Source of the DNA: Neopestalotiopsis rosae
Lineage: Eukaryota; Ascomycota; Sordariomycetes; Amphisphaeriales; Sporocadaceae
Length of the DNA stretch: 64,000 nucleotides
Assembly (NCBI GenBank): GCA_023078685.1
Contig: JALGAS010000013.1
Location: 625,001-689,000, forward strand
Direction: 5' to 3'
The notes beneath the pieces were generated by a model. It searched no databases, had not been told where the DNA came from, and was given only the letters and a program-made list of their open reading frames with translations. Made by a program: the position numbers and the translations under genes. How positions within the stretch are numbered: the first letter of the stretch is position 1; every line of letters begins with the position of its first letter. Of the stretch, positions 1 through 11,855 are shown piece by piece.

Positions 1-1
1 T

Positions 2-2498
2 CAAGTGGCCAAGAATCCGACACAAACGACAAACCAGAACCATGCCATGACACATCATCTTTCAAAGACCGAACAACCAGCGACCAAGACAGCTAGTACC
101 AAACACAAATCAATCGACGTCGTGCCTGCCCAGAGCTCAGATAGCCATGAAGATAAAGCTACACCAGAGATGACCCGAGCATGGGCACCTGACGTCGCTG
201 ATAGTGATGCTCTCGCAGAGCTGGATAACAGCGGGATAGGAGTTGAAACGTTTGCAACATCGGACAATGAAAGCCGACATTCCATAGATGAAGTATCACA
301 CCCTCCGACTGAGTCTGAACCAGGGCCTGAGATGAGTGCACGACCCGCTCAGTCCAGCCGCGATGGTCGTGGATCTACCGATGAACAATCGAGTCCTTCG
401 GTCGTGCCTGATTCAGAGGAAGAAAGAATTGTGCCGGTCAAAAAGAGACTACCATTCCGAAAAAGGGGCGAATCTTGTCAGACAAACCCAAGAGCCCACC
501 AGGAAGAGACGACTTCGCACAAAGTTGTTGCACAAACTCCTGGAATACGCAAGAGAGATAGAGCTCAAGATGGGGAGCTCCACACTCGTGATTCCAAGAA
601 GGCCAAGACATCGTTATCTGCGAAGACTACAATGAAATCTAGCGATGAGCCGAACACCATGCATCGACAACTTCCACAACTCGATGATGACTCGTACGCG
701 ACTCAAACATTGGAAGTAGATATGGCAGACCAGGTCTCCCATGAAGAGCCTCAAGTGGTCATGGGAATACTGCCGAGCAAGGCAGTCACAGTCATTGAGC
801 ACATGCCAACGCCGGCAGCGATGAGGATCCCAGAGACAACAGTGACTAAGGAGAGAGTACTTGAACGGCACAAGAATGGTCCCCGAAGTGTTGCGGCTAA
901 TGTCAAGCAGGATGCAGGCAGCTTCCTTCATGATGCAGATGCACGCAATGCTGCCAATTCCTGTGGCTCCGGCAGTTCATCAACAAACCTAGGGTCAGCA
1001 GCAATACTAGCGCAACATAGGAATTCTGATGTTGTCAACCTGTCAGAACGTCCGAAGCCCTCCCAACTCGTCCTTCCCAAGGCAACCATTACCGAAACCG
1101 CTTTGCCCTCATCAACGCCTCGTCTGATACTGAATCAAGGTCACTCAATGCCAACTCGGTCTGCCACAACGGATGCCAATGTTCCCGAAGGATATGTGTG
1201 CTCTCAATCCGTGTCTTCTCATGTTAGACCACAAGCTGCTGCGTCGCATCACGATGCTCTATATGCGCAACAGGTTGATATGGGTATTGGAAGCAGATCA
1301 AATCATTCGCATTTCGAAGGCGGCAATGTGTTAAAGGAGGCGAGCAGGATTGATAACAGTGGACCTATACACATTCACGATTTTGCCCGCGAAAAGCTCT
1401 TCAACCCAAGACTTGATGAGCCAAGTAGAACAGATTCGTCTTCGTCGAACCATCCGCAGGAAGGCCCTAGAGCTCGATCTGTAACAAGACAGATCTCTCC
1501 CCGACCCAAAAAACCACGAGTCCTTGACCATGATGACGTCTTCTCTCCAGGACCTATAAATGCAAAACAGGACACGTCGGAATTCATTGAAGAACTCAAA
1601 CGGAAGGCGAAAGAGCGCGACCATGTCGAGGCAGCTTTACGCCGCAATGAGAAGACGCAGAATTTCTCAGACGAGTTGCTCAGAGCTCCAAATATGCATC
1701 GAAGTGATAGAAACAGAGAAAAAACCAATGTTGAGTCTACTGATCGTCACCAAGGCCAGGGTAGTGCAGTCTACCAACCCTTCCACCCCAAAATTGAAAA
1801 GTTCAGCCGACAGCTCATGGGAAAGGAGATACGCCAAACCACTGAGTTTCGACTTCCAAACACTCGCTCCAGGTTCCGGAATGTTGAAGGATCTCTACCT
1901 CGCAACAGACGTGGCATATTCCGAGAAGATGCTGGTACAACCCCCTCACGGAGAATGCATCATTACCACTCGAGCGAAGAGTACCCAGAAGACAGAGAAA
2001 GTTTGGAAGCGCCATCAACAGAGACATTGAGTAAGGGCAACTGGGAAGCCGAAGTGGAAGGGATAGCACAGGTGGACAGAGCTGCTCACGGTCTTGTCAA
2101 CATGATGCATGAAGTCACTATGGTAAGCCTAATTCGAAATATTGGCATTCACATGACTAACAAGATCATAGTCCTTGATTGATCAAATCTACTCCCAGGA
2201 CTACAAGCTCAATGGCATCGCCGAAGAGTACAAGTATAATGGTCGCAAGGTCATTGCTCAATTACACGGGCGCCAACAGGAAGACTTGCGCCGGATTTCG
2301 AAGGTGTTTCAGAATGACTGTCGCATGATTTCTGCCGCTTATAAGAGTACCCTGGAGGACATCAAGGCATTTAACAGCGATGTCGCGATAAAAAGAAAGT
2401 TTGTGAACGAGGTGGAAGCAGCCAAAAGTTCTCAATACGAGCAAGTTAAGCGCTCGATCGCTGCTGCTACGGAAAAGCTGGAGAAAGTACAAGCTTAA
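2..2498 (+). CDS. Disordered protein with C-terminal coiled coil (5' truncated)
   Basis: The reading frame is open to the left edge, so the start codon lies outside the window. Two exons are visible: exon 1 to 2122 and exon 2 from 2172 to the TAA at 2496-2498. The 49-nt intron (2123-2171) has a GTAAGC donor, an ACTAAC branch site and an ATAG acceptor, and joins in phase 0. About 815 residues are visible. The first ~690 are low-complexity and charged (Ser/Thr/Asp/Arg rich), with basic clusters such as KKRLPFRKR that could be nuclear localisation signals. The last ~110 residues, mostly exon 2, are helical and rich in Lys/Glu/Gln, consistent with a coiled coil. I do not recognise the family. A nuclear or chromosome-associated scaffold is possible but is inference from composition only. 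Confidence 0.75.
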
Positions 2499-2887
2499 AT
2501 CTTTTGTTCAGAGCCATGTGGGGGAATCGCCATTGTACCTCTCTGATGCTCTCGTGGGAATATTGCTCTTTAAGTTCACTTTGCTCAACTTTGCCATTTA
2601 GAACAGCGATACTTTATGTCAGGGGAAGTCAGTGGAAACAATCGAGCATGTACGCATTAGAAATTAGCTGTAGTGGTGATAATGATCTGCTTACGCACAC
2701 TTCATTTTCAACTCAAACGACTTGTTTGTTTGCAGTAGCTCCTGTATTTTGATACAGCCGTCATATTAGTCGACTGAGACGGACACAGACATATACTTCA
2801 GGTGTCGAGGAGATCAAAACTCGAGTGAACGGATGGTATCAAAAGGTAGGTCGTAAGTCATTCATCATTATAATTGTGAATAATATC
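2499..2887. other. Intergenic, convergent
   Basis: About 390 bp between two convergent genes. I see only 3' untranslated-type AT-rich sequence and no supported gene. Confidence 0.6.
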
Positions 2888-4179
2888 TCATGTGCCGCCA
2901 CTATCCCGTAGCCTGCCTTCCCTGGCTAGAAAAGTTGCCGGCATTGCTTTTTTTATATCGGTCAAGGTGTCCCTCGATGACTGATGATGGAGTCCATTTT
3001 GGCTCTCGCTCTCATCATCCACGGGCGCACACCATGTGTTGCTATTCCTTTTTTGACTTGACTCAGATCCATCAGTCGTGGTATCCACGCTCTGCTGCTC
3101 CAAGATGTGACTGTGGCGCTTCATTTGTACTCCTGATTCCTCATCGGTTGCGTATCCTCGCAGAAAAGTGGCCAGCCCGACCTCGCCCGGATCTGAGGCG
3201 GCCGACGCGGCACGGCCTTTGGCTCTGTCGAGAGCACCAATGGTGGGCGGGTGCTGGTTGGCGCCCGAGTTGCCGTCGCGGGCAAGCGAGCTCCAGAGCC
3301 CGAATTTGCGCGTAAAGAGTGGCCGGAGCGTTACCAGGTTGCCGGCGGTGATGGCGAGCCCTTGCTCCGCCGAGGACAGGATGGCAATGGTGATGGCATC
3401 GTAGGTAAAGTCCTCTGACGAGAGTGTGGTCAAGTAGGCGAAACGGATCAGGACTGCTATACTAGCCCTGTATGACGAGCAATTAGCAATGTGCTTCTTA
3501 TTCCTCAAGTGAAGCAGTAGATTACTTACACCCAGCCGAGTCCCAGAATCGGCATGACGGCGTATTTGGTCTTTCTGTCCATCTGGAGCCCCTTCATGAG
3601 AAATATCGGAAAGATAGCATATGTCGCATCCGAAAACAGCGAAGATGCGCTGTACAGATACATGAGAGCCACAATGATACGGGTATCCACGCACCACCCC
3701 CCTTCTATCGTCTTGTCCCAAAAGTATGCCGGCGGCGTGCACTCGCCAATGGCGACGCCGAGGAATACCAACCCAAAGAGAACCGTGCTGACCATGACCA
3801 GGTACATCAAATACCGATGGAGACGCTTGACGGTGAGGCGGAGGAAGAAGATGCCAATGGAGAGGCGGGCAAAGACCATGCAGGCGTCGTACCAGAGGTA
3901 GCAGAGCCACCAGTTGCGCATGGCCACGCTCAGGTCGGCGTCGGAGAGGGTATCCTGGTGGCGTCCCCCGCCGTGCTCGGCGCTGATGAGGCCGCTGGCA
4001 ATGTAGAGCACGTAGAAGCCGACGGCGACGAGCATGAGCCAGTCGTCGATGCCAAACGCCCGCACCACGAACACGCGCGTGTAGCAGCGCAGCAGGCAGG
4101 ATATCGTGGCCAGCGTGATGAAGAGCACGTCCATGATCATCAGGTTCGGGCTCCTGTCCCTGGAGAGATCCCAGACCAT
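2888..4179 (-). CDS. Rhodopsin-like integral membrane protein (PTH11/SAT4-like fungal family)
   Basis: Two exons: 3530-4179 and 2888-3467. The 62-nt intron (3468-3529; GTAAGT donor, ACAG acceptor) joins in phase 2 and gives about 409 aa. The first in-frame ATG is at 4179 and leads straight into the first membrane segment; the open frame further upstream has no ATG. The sequence shows six or seven hydrophobic segments in the first ~270 residues. It includes the hallmark IDDWLML at the second segment and a Cys-containing loop (GECTPPAYFWD) typical of the fungal rhodopsin-domain family (PTH11-related, without a CFEM domain here). The last ~150 residues are a hydrophilic cytosolic tail. Members are plasma-membrane proteins, a few implicated in surface or host sensing; most have no known ligand. 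Family membership is clear, function is not. Confidence 0.85.
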
Positions 4180-7100
4180 CTTTGCGGTAATTTTCCTTTC
4201 CTTTCCTGTGACTTTTCCTTTCTTTTCCTTGATATGATGCTTTTCGCTATAACCACCCACCCTCCCAATTCCTTTGGATCAACAGTCGTGGTGTGGGATC
4301 GGCGTCAACGCCGTAGAGTTTCCATGCCGTGCCAGCAGCGAACTGACTTTTTTTTCTGATTCCCCAGTCAGATGATTTATCGTCCCTTTCTGTGATTGAA
4401 TTCCAAATGGTTTATAATTTTTTTTACAAAAGTGAGGGACCGAAATTCACAAACAAACGAGTGAAGGACGGATTTGGGAGGGAACAGAAATCAGTAGTTA
4501 CATTACGGGGATGCGGAGGTCCCATTCATTATCTAAATGTGTTGTAATCTACACATTATAGTCGCTCTATACCCAGAGCGCGATAGTCGGGACTGGGAAA
4601 GGGAACCCCCACCTGCCCGTTTACCTTACAAGGTGTCTGATGTGTGTGTGTGTGAACGTGTACGTGCGCGTGAGTGTGAGTGTGTGTCTTTGCCCGTCTG
4701 AGCTGCCCATAAGTAGCGCCACGATTTAGAGTGCCATGTACTCTGTAGATGCGGTCGATCACGTACGTACTGTATATAGCTATTGGAACCACATTTTTCT
4801 CTCTTTTTCGCCCTTGCTGCGCGCTCGGCCCGGCCTTGTCCAATTCGGTATGCATCCCGTATTGCGGGGCCTTTCACGATCGTTGGAGCGGGCGCCGGCT
4901 GGCGAACGCAGGGTTGAGGGGCCATGGTGTAGCCCAGCCAGCCCAGCCTCAAGGACCTCGCTACACTTGACAGACATGGGGGCAGAAGCAGCAAGGGGAT
5001 TAACACTTGAAAATCGTCAGCAAGTAGGTACTTTGTAGGGGAAAAAAGCCAGCATCAGGGCCCCAGCTCCCCCAGTTTTCAGCTCTTAGGTTATAATTAA
5101 CAGATAGATACTACCAGGGATCACTCGGATCATGCGGCGAGATAAACGCTGCTGGGGTGGGCAATTTGTCGCGGCGCAAAGAGAAAAAGACGTGCGCGTC
5201 AAATAGCCTCGCGTATCCTGAATTTCGGCGTGACTTGAATGCTGGGTCGGCTCAAGGAAATGTACTGTGCAGAGAGAAAGACACACATCGTGGATTCGCA
5301 AAAATCCACATTCTCTTTAATACGCAATCTCGACGAACCCTTCCAGCGGGGCCGACAGTTGATAAGAGAGCATATCTCGCCATCTACAGAATGTAACTGC
5401 TGGACGAAAATAGTATGTAGTCGGAACCTGTCCCAAGAACGCCAAACGAATGAAGGCAGCTCAAAACAAATTGTGATGTGGAATACTAGCACCTCTTTTT
5501 ACATTGGGGGGAGAGGGTCGTCTTTTTCTATAACACTGCCCGTTTCGGGAGGATCAGCTTGCACATCGCCCTTAAAAGTTAGGGACTATCCCATGGAGGC
5601 ACCTGTGCTCCGACCAAGGGCACATCTGAGAAGGTCTGGCAAGCCAATAAAACCAAAAGAACTATATATTCCGCCATTCAATTCATCGAGGTCTTAACAT
5701 GATAGCGACTGTTTGACAGTATGTCAAAGATATGGGCAAGATGGTGGGTATTTCGTTTGGTTGGTGCACGGGGCAACAGTGCCTATTCGGGAAACCCCCA
5801 AGGGCTGGGCTTGGAATCTCAATTTATTTCCATGTAAGCGCGATAAGCCCAGCCTAGCAGCCCAGCAGCCCAGCAAGCAAGCCAAAAAAAAAAAAAAAGC
5901 TCGGCAAGCAGGATACCTAGCATCCATGCACTCCAAACCCTGGTTACCATCACAATCTTCCCATTCTCCTTGCATTCCCGAAGCTGTCAAAAAAGTTATG
6001 CAACCTCGATTGAATTGTTCCGCACCCGCAGAGAGCGTCTGGCGTCTGCGACCTGTACTATGTAGAGCAGGGGAAACAGGCAGAGGGGAAGGGGGGCCCT
6101 GGCATCTTTCAGGATTCGAGCACTGAAGCGGCCGGGTTACGTGTAGATCCGAGAGTCGAGACTTCTTTGCACTTTTGCATCATGGGCATTTTGAAAGCTG
6201 CATCATCACTCTCTTTGCCCTACCTGGCCAACCCCAGCATTGTGCAATTTGTGTGGGCGTGCGCGCATGGCGGCGGCCGTCGTCGTTTACAAGGAAGAGA
6301 TGAGTGTCGAGACATGTACTGATAGGCATCATGTAGTTATATATGCTATCCTTCTTCTGGTCATGATCGGTCCTTTATTGAATCTGTCGACAGCTTGATC
6401 GCCATGGAATTGAAATTGCCGAATCCTCCCACATGAGCTTCTTGATCGTGTTTCCGAGACTTTGGCCTCTTGCTCACCGCCGCAAATCCCATCAAGGCCG
6501 CTCTGACTCTTTTTGGACTTCTTGGGCCAGAACGACAAGCATTTCTCAACAGAGCGATAAGAGAGAAATCCCACACGCTGTAGACGAGATCGTGGTCAGG
6601 TGACGGGCAATCATACAAGGACTCGTTCGGCAACAAGTTAATTATCAACGTCAAATGTTTGACATTTTCCCACCCTCTTAGCGAGCACACGTCGGCACGG
6701 ACCTATACGAATTCTAACCTTTTTCCCTCTTGTGCTAAACCCGTTCGTCACAGCGCCACACTCTGGAGCATTATACTCTTTTCAGGGTGGGCACACCGCG
6801 TCCTTTAGTCCAGGCTCCATAGGGCGTTCAGGCCCTTTCGCTTGCCCATAAATTAGCGGGCGGAGTTTTTGGGCGGAGCAACATAACGTTCCTCTTTTTT
6901 CCCCTTGGTTGTCGTTTTGATCCTTTATGCCTTGTAAGCGAGCATATCAGAGCTCTTTGTCGTTGTCAAGCCTATGAATGATATAAATATGCATTGACGT
7001 TGGATGTGTCGTGCATGGTGTCAAAGCCATGATACTTGTGACACCAATCAGACAGCTTGAAGTGTGTTGAGTCGAGAGATGTAAGTCTTCGTTTGATGTC

Positions 7101-7333
7101 GCACTCTCTCAGGAAGTAAACGTGGGAGAAAAGATACCAAGAAAATTAAAACTCGAATTTCAATTCCCCAAGTAAGAGAACTGCTGGTAATCATAGATCC
7201 GAAGTAATGTTTCAAGTACCCATTCTCGCTTGGGTCTGGTAGTAGTGTTTTCAACAAGTATAGGATTTATATATAAAACAACAAAGAATATTTAATCAAT
7301 AAAATCTACAAGAACAAAAGGTGACCTTTACGG
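4180..7333. other. Long intergenic region, no supported gene
   Basis: About 3.1 kb. It contains a GT-rich simple repeat (4641-4687), a run of GCCCAGC-type direct repeats (about 5846-5880, with a weaker cluster near 4926) followed by a 15-nt A tract (5884-5898), and stop-rich AT sequence. Short open frames on both strands show neither plausible splice sites nor recognisable protein, so I do not call them. Confidence 0.5.
4641..4687. repeat. GT-rich imperfect microsatellite
   Basis: Alternating TG dinucleotides interrupted by AACG, TACG and GCGC steps. It lies in a non-coding region between the membrane-protein gene and the J-domain gene. Confidence 0.8.
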
Positions 7334-8986
7334 TCAGACGACACCACAAATGTCCATGCCAATCAGCTGGCCAAGGAAAAACACAACCAGCCGCGTGGAC
7401 TCGTGCTTGTAGCACATCAAGTAGAGCTTGTCGCCGGCGACGCGGAGACGCCGAGCCGCGGCGTGCGCGGCCGGCACGACGTACTCGGAGAGGGCCATTT
7501 CGGCGGCGCGGAGGGACTTGGACACAGAGTACGGCGTAGAAGAAGTCACATTGTTGCGATCACGATGGCTTTTCCCAACGGGCCGGGGCGGGATGAGCGG
7601 GTGGACCAACGACAATTCCGTAGTGACAGAATCGGTGGTCTCTTGCTCCCCCTCCCCCTCCTCCTTCCAGGAAGAAGCCATCATGTGTTCTCGTGACTCT
7701 CGTTCATCTTCTCGTTCTCTGGTCCCAAGTTCCTCGACGCGCTGCTCCATGCGCCGATGGGCTTCCGCCAGGGCGTACATTTCCATGCACTCGGCGTACT
7801 GCCGGCTGCCAATGTGCAAGGTCTCGAGGTCGTACAGACACCGCGCGTCGGTCGAGAGAGTCGTGTACGCCTCGTTGATCCTGTACATGAACTCGCTCAC
7901 CTCGTCCATGCTGCCGTCGTCGTCGTTCCCGGCCTTTGCGTTGTTGGTATCGTCGTCTTGGGAGCCGTTGGCTGTCGTTACTCCCGTCTTGTGCTGCACC
8001 TTGTCCGGGTGGAATTGCAGTGCGGCCGCGTGGTACGCCCTGCGCATGTCCTCGAGCGAGGCCGTATGGGGCACGCCCAGGACCTCGTAGTGGTTCATCT
8101 GGTGGGCGACAGCGTCGCGGCGGCGGCTCTGGTCCCGCACCTCGTCGTCGGGAAGGCGGAACAGGAGAAAGGCCAAGAGGGCGTAGACCAGGATCTGGTG
8201 AAGCACGTTCCACACGCGTGGCATCCGAGTTGAGATGCTCGACCACTCAAAGCTTGGGATACGGAATCTCGAGGGACCTGGGCTTGGAGGAGCTTCAGTC
8301 TCTGTCGCGAGGGGCTCGTGCTCCTTTACAGGGCGCAGTTGAGATCCTTTCCGAGGACACTGAGTACGACTTCTTCGTGCGGGCGGAGTTGCCATGACAG
8401 GAGTACGACGAGATTCCGAGGCACAATATCCAGTTGCCATTACAGGAGTGAACCGGTATTCCGAAGCACAGTGTCCAGGCTCCATTTCAGGAACAGGTCG
8501 AGGGGCAAGGACGAGAGCCAGAGGCTCAGTCTTGGACGACTCGTTGCCACGTCCACCACCCAGCTCGAACCAGTACCGGCCGTCCAGGGACAGCTTCATG
8601 CCCTTTTCGACGGGAAGCCCCTCGCGGGCCATGAAACCTACAAAGTCGCTCCTTTCCAGAAACGAGATAATCTCCCGGCGCCGCGTGGTCGTCGTGACCT
8701 GGAACCCGTTGGCCTGGAGGAAGGCCCAGATAAAGGAGCGCCGCAGATCCCGGTCGTAAGCCTCGCGCCTCGCCCTATCCGTCAGCGTGTCGTAGCCCTC
8801 CTCCCGGAGCGTGCGCACGAGCTCCATCTCGTCCGGGGTCCGCGGCGGGCTCGCGGGCTCCTTGAAGGGCGCCTGCAGGAGGCGGAAAAAGGCCTCTTGG
8901 ATCTCCAGCGTCGTGGCGTCCCGGGAGACGCCGAGGATCTGGTAGTAGTCCGGGCCCAGTGTCGAGTTCATGTTGAAGGCCGACAT
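7334..8986 (-). CDS. Membrane-anchored protein with two J-like domains
   Basis: A single exon of 550 aa with its ATG at 8986. Residues ~11-82 look like a J domain (YYQILGVSRDATTLEIQEAF at the start, then a helix ending LTDRARREAYDRDL), but the HPD that activates Hsp70 is absent: LLQAPF sits where it should be. A charged, proline-rich linker follows, then a hydrophobic segment near residue 270 (HQILVYALLAFLLFRL). A second J domain at ~295-390 is canonical in its key part (NHYEVLGVPHTASLEDMRRA and QFHPDKVQ). The C-terminus ends in another hydrophobic stretch (RLVVFFLGQLIGMDI). J proteins deliver substrates to Hsp70 and stimulate its ATPase; the membrane anchor suggests an organelle surface, possibly ER or mitochondria. 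Which membrane is not shown. Confidence 0.85.
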   Translation of the reverse strand: MSAFNMNSTLGPDYYQILGVSRDATTLEIQEAFFRLLQAPFKEPASPPRTPDEMELVRTLREEGYDTLTDRARREAYDRDLRRSFIWAFLQANGFQVTTTTRRREIISFLERSDFVGFMAREGLPVEKGMKLSLDGRYWFELGGGRGNESSKTEPLALVLAPRPVPEMEPGHCASEYRFTPVMATGYCASESRRTPVMATPPARRSRTQCPRKGSQLRPVKEHEPLATETEAPPSPGPSRFRIPSFEWSSISTRMPRVWNVLHQILVYALLAFLLFRLPDDEVRDQSRRRDAVAHQMNHYEVLGVPHTASLEDMRRAYHAAALQFHPDKVQHKTGVTTANGSQDDDTNNAKAGNDDDGSMDEVSEFMYRINEAYTTLSTDARCLYDLETLHIGSRQYAECMEMYALAEAHRRMEQRVEELGTREREDERESREHMMASSWKEEGEGEQETTDSVTTELSLVHPLIPPRPVGKSHRDRNNVTSSTPYSVSKSLRAAEMALSEYVVPAAHAAARRLRVAGDKLYLMCYKHESTRLVVFFLGQLIGMDICGVV

Positions 8987-9694
8987 GGCTGATTTCCCTT
9001 GTTCTGTTCTTGTCTACTCTTTATTGCGTCGATATGAAAGGATCGAGATTCTTCTGTATATGTAAGAGGTCTATCTCTCAGGATTGTTATCAGCTAATGA
9101 TTTCGTCTTGCTATATTGCTTGCAGAGATGATCTCTCTTTTCTCTTCTATTTTCTATCGAGCGATAAAGTTGGTTTGTTCGTGAGAAGGCCTCTTTCTGT
9201 TACCGTAAAGGTTCAATGGTGATGCAGGGTTAACCTTGATCCGAAAGTTGCTTTCCTTATATACCTGAGAGAGGCTCTATAGGAACAAGGTGGTTTTGTC
9301 CCCTAGATCAAGGACATGAACGTTTGTTACTGACCATCGTGAATGAAAGGGGGAACAATTGGGATTGTCGTGAGCTTGGACAAGTGGATTGTTACGAGGA
9401 ACAAGGGATGCATTTCGAGGATATATACTGCTGTAGGGTCTGGAACGGGTCCATGGAATGTCCTTGTTGAGTGAAAATTTCAGGCTTGACATGTCGGTTG
9501 GACTACGCAGCTGGCTCGAAGTGAAATTGCCAATGCATACCGACATCTTCAGTAAGAACTGCGGGAAATGTGTTCAGGCACAACTCAAATATCGCGGGTT
9601 CTTGTGATGTCTATTCGATATCAATAATGGCTTTTGGTATATACAGGAATGTACATGGCTGTGATAGCCGGAGTAAAATGCTTTGGGTTCTATA
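8987..9694. other. Intergenic, no supported gene
   Basis: About 700 bp upstream of the J-domain gene and downstream of the prolyl-tRNA synthetase, both on the minus strand. Only short, compositionally unconvincing open frames are seen. Confidence 0.5.
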
Positions 9695-11449
9695 TTACAA
9701 TTTTGCCAAAACGTCATTGACGAATTCGGGCAATTGTTCAAATGGTACATCTTCTTTGATGGAAAGCCTCCTGCATTGTACCTCGCAGATCCTCTCGCTG
9801 TCCCATTTACGTCCGAGAAGGACAATGACCGGGTAACCAACGGTGTCGGCATCGTTCATCTTCCAGCCAAACGACTCTGTACGATCGTCAAGAATGGTGT
9901 CGATGGATTGTTGATCACTGTTACGGTTGTACTTTTGAAGGTGGTCGTAGACTAGGGCGCCGTCTTCGTCCTTGGTGTTGCGTCCGGGGATGACGACAAC
10001 CTCGTAAGGTGCGATAGCACGAGGCCAGTTGAGTCCCTTCTTGTCCGCCAAGTGGTCCGCCACTGCCCCGACGATGCGAGACACGCCGATGCCGTGGCAA
10101 CCCATCTGAATAGGGACAATGACGTTCTCCCGAAGACGGACTTTGGCGTCCAGAGGTGCCGAGTATCGGGTGCCGAGGTGGAAGGTGTGGCCAAGCTCGA
10201 CAGCCTTTTGCACACGCAGCTTGCCCGAGTCGCACTGGGCACAGCCATCACCATCGTGGATTTGCAGGAGGTTCAGAGGCTCGCTTGTCTCGGGGTGGTG
10301 TGAAATGACTTCCTCGGGGTCCAGCGACGATGTTTCTTCCTCTTTCAAGCCGGCATCGCTCTGGTCAATCAGGCGAACCGTCTTCATTTCGGCCTTTTCG
10401 GCCGCAGTAGAACGGCGCCATACTGCGCCAGCATCTTCAATGCTCGGGTCCAGGTCGGGAATAATGGCTTTGATGGCATGGGTATTAATTGCAGGCTGGG
10501 CAGAGTCGCATGGGGCTCTAAAGTTGACCACAATGAGTGTGGAGCGGTCCTTTGTGAGACCGTACCACGTCCTCTGCACCGATGTGTTGTCCTGACCATC
10601 CACATACGACCGAGGCTTGGAGACCGCGAGTTCTTCGTTGGCGACGTATGAACAGCTGTCACAGCTAATGACATTGTCCTCGCCTACCGATGAAGGAAGA
10701 TGATATTCGTGACTCAGGTCACCTCCGATATCTCCTGAACTGGCCTCGGCGACCAAGTATGGGAGCTTCAGCTCATCAAACAGCCGAGAATAAGCAGCTC
10801 TGACCTCGGAATATGTCTGCAGTGCCGTCTCAACGTCAACATCGAAAGTGTACAAGTCCTTCATAACAAACTCTCGCCCTCTCAAGAGGCCGTGTCTCGG
10901 CCGGAGTTCGTCTCGGTACTTGCGACTGATCTGGTAGATTCTCTGGGGCAGGTTTCTGTATGAGAGGTGGGAGGTGAAGAATGATGTGATTTCTTCTTCA
11001 TGAGTGGGCGCAAGCAGATAACCCGTCTCCTTTCTGTCGGTCAAACGAAACAGTTCCGGACCGTATCCTGCCAGACGACCAGTCTTTTCCCACAGCGCTT
11101 GGGATGATATTGACGACAAGGACACTTTAAGAGCGCCAACCTCTTGCATGTGCTTGTCAATCAGCTTCTCGAGCTTTTCCATGACTCTTTGTCCCAGCGG
11201 CAGCATGTGGAAAATGCCAGCATGAGAGGACCGGAGAAAACCGGCCCTGATGAGTTTGGCATGGCTATCCTCATGCTCAGAGCCAGTCGTAGCACCTTGC
11301 GTGGGCAGCCATAATCTTGATAGCCGTGCACGACTGGTGTCTGCATATTTTGAGGGCGGAGGAGGAGCACTGCTATATGATCGCAGGCTTCGTATAGATG
11401 TCCTAGCAGACTTAACCTGGGACATCCATGATGCCCGTGTTGACTGCAT
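9695..11449 (-). CDS. AIM10: Mitochondrial prolyl-tRNA synthetase
   Basis: A single exon of 584 aa from the ATG at 11449. The N-terminal ~40 residues are rich in Ser, Arg and Thr without acidic residues (MQSTRASWMSQVKSARTS), as expected for a mitochondrial presequence. The class II synthetase core follows: the motif 2 region YRDELRPRHGLLRGREF near residue 180, the catalytic-site THEEEIT upstream, and motif 3 GCHGIGVSRIVG near residue 450. An anticodon-binding-like C-terminal domain ends the protein. The length and the presence of an insert between motifs 2 and 3 match the bacterial-type ProRS (about 570 aa), the type used in mitochondria (yeast AIM10). It would charge mitochondrial tRNA-Pro. 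It is divergent from MAK21 across a 406-bp gap. Confidence 0.93.
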   Translation of the reverse strand: MQSTRASWMSQVKSARTSIRSLRSYSSAPPPPSKYADTSRARLSRLWLPTQGATTGSEHEDSHAKLIRAGFLRSSHAGIFHMLPLGQRVMEKLEKLIDKHMQEVGALKVSLSSISSQALWEKTGRLAGYGPELFRLTDRKETGYLLAPTHEEEITSFFTSHLSYRNLPQRIYQISRKYRDELRPRHGLLRGREFVMKDLYTFDVDVETALQTYSEVRAAYSRLFDELKLPYLVAEASSGDIGGDLSHEYHLPSSVGEDNVISCDSCSYVANEELAVSKPRSYVDGQDNTSVQRTWYGLTKDRSTLIVVNFRAPCDSAQPAINTHAIKAIIPDLDPSIEDAGAVWRRSTAAEKAEMKTVRLIDQSDAGLKEEETSSLDPEEVISHHPETSEPLNLLQIHDGDGCAQCDSGKLRVQKAVELGHTFHLGTRYSAPLDAKVRLRENVIVPIQMGCHGIGVSRIVGAVADHLADKKGLNWPRAIAPYEVVVIPGRNTKDEDGALVYDHLQKYNRNSDQQSIDTILDDRTESFGWKMNDADTVGYPVIVLLGRKWDSERICEVQCRRLSIKEDVPFEQLPEFVNDVLAKL

Positions 11450-11855
11450 GGCTGGCTGACTACCTTCTCATAATCAAGAAGCTGTGGGATCGTGAACTAT
11501 AAGAAGTAATAAAGAAGTCTTGATTCACAGTCTCCAATATCAGAATAATAATGAGAAAATGCCTGGCCGCTTCAATTGAATAATTATTGTCAATATTGAC
11601 TTGATTGCATGATTCCTCAAGCGACCAAAAGACGAGTCTTGGAGCAGAAAGTGGGTCAAGACTCTAAAAGACGAATTCTCACTGGCCACGAATCTTAGCG
11701 TCGCCCATATCGATAAACTTATCTGCCCCGCAATAATTTTTTGGTAAGGAACTTTTTTTGCTGGTCGCTCGCGATAGCTTTGAACCACTACAAACCAATT
11801 GCTCTCTGCAGCGCCCAATTCAGTTTCAGCGTCAAAACACCGCCATATTCACACC
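11450..11855. promoter_or_regulatory. Shared divergent promoter of AIM10 and MAK21
   Basis: The 406 bp separating the two start codons is the only upstream sequence for both genes. The centre is AT-rich. I could not assign specific factor sites. The claim rests on gene orientation. Confidence 0.5.

Noticed and set aside
2888..3910. 340-codon minus-strand frame beginning upstream of the rhodopsin-like exon 2
   Set aside because: Only its 3' part (to 3467) is real coding; the upstream part overlaps exon 1 in a wrong frame and the intron.
4641..4687. GT-rich tract as possible telomere-like or Z-DNA element
   Set aside because: An imperfect dinucleotide repeat without TTAGGG units; ordinary microsatellite.
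6329..6690. 81-109 codon minus-strand frames
   Set aside because: Mutually overlapping frames of similar length without protein-like pattern; treated as chance.
8318..8992. 224-codon plus-strand open frame
   Set aside because: It lies antisense to the J-domain gene; its openness follows from the GC-rich codon use of that gene.
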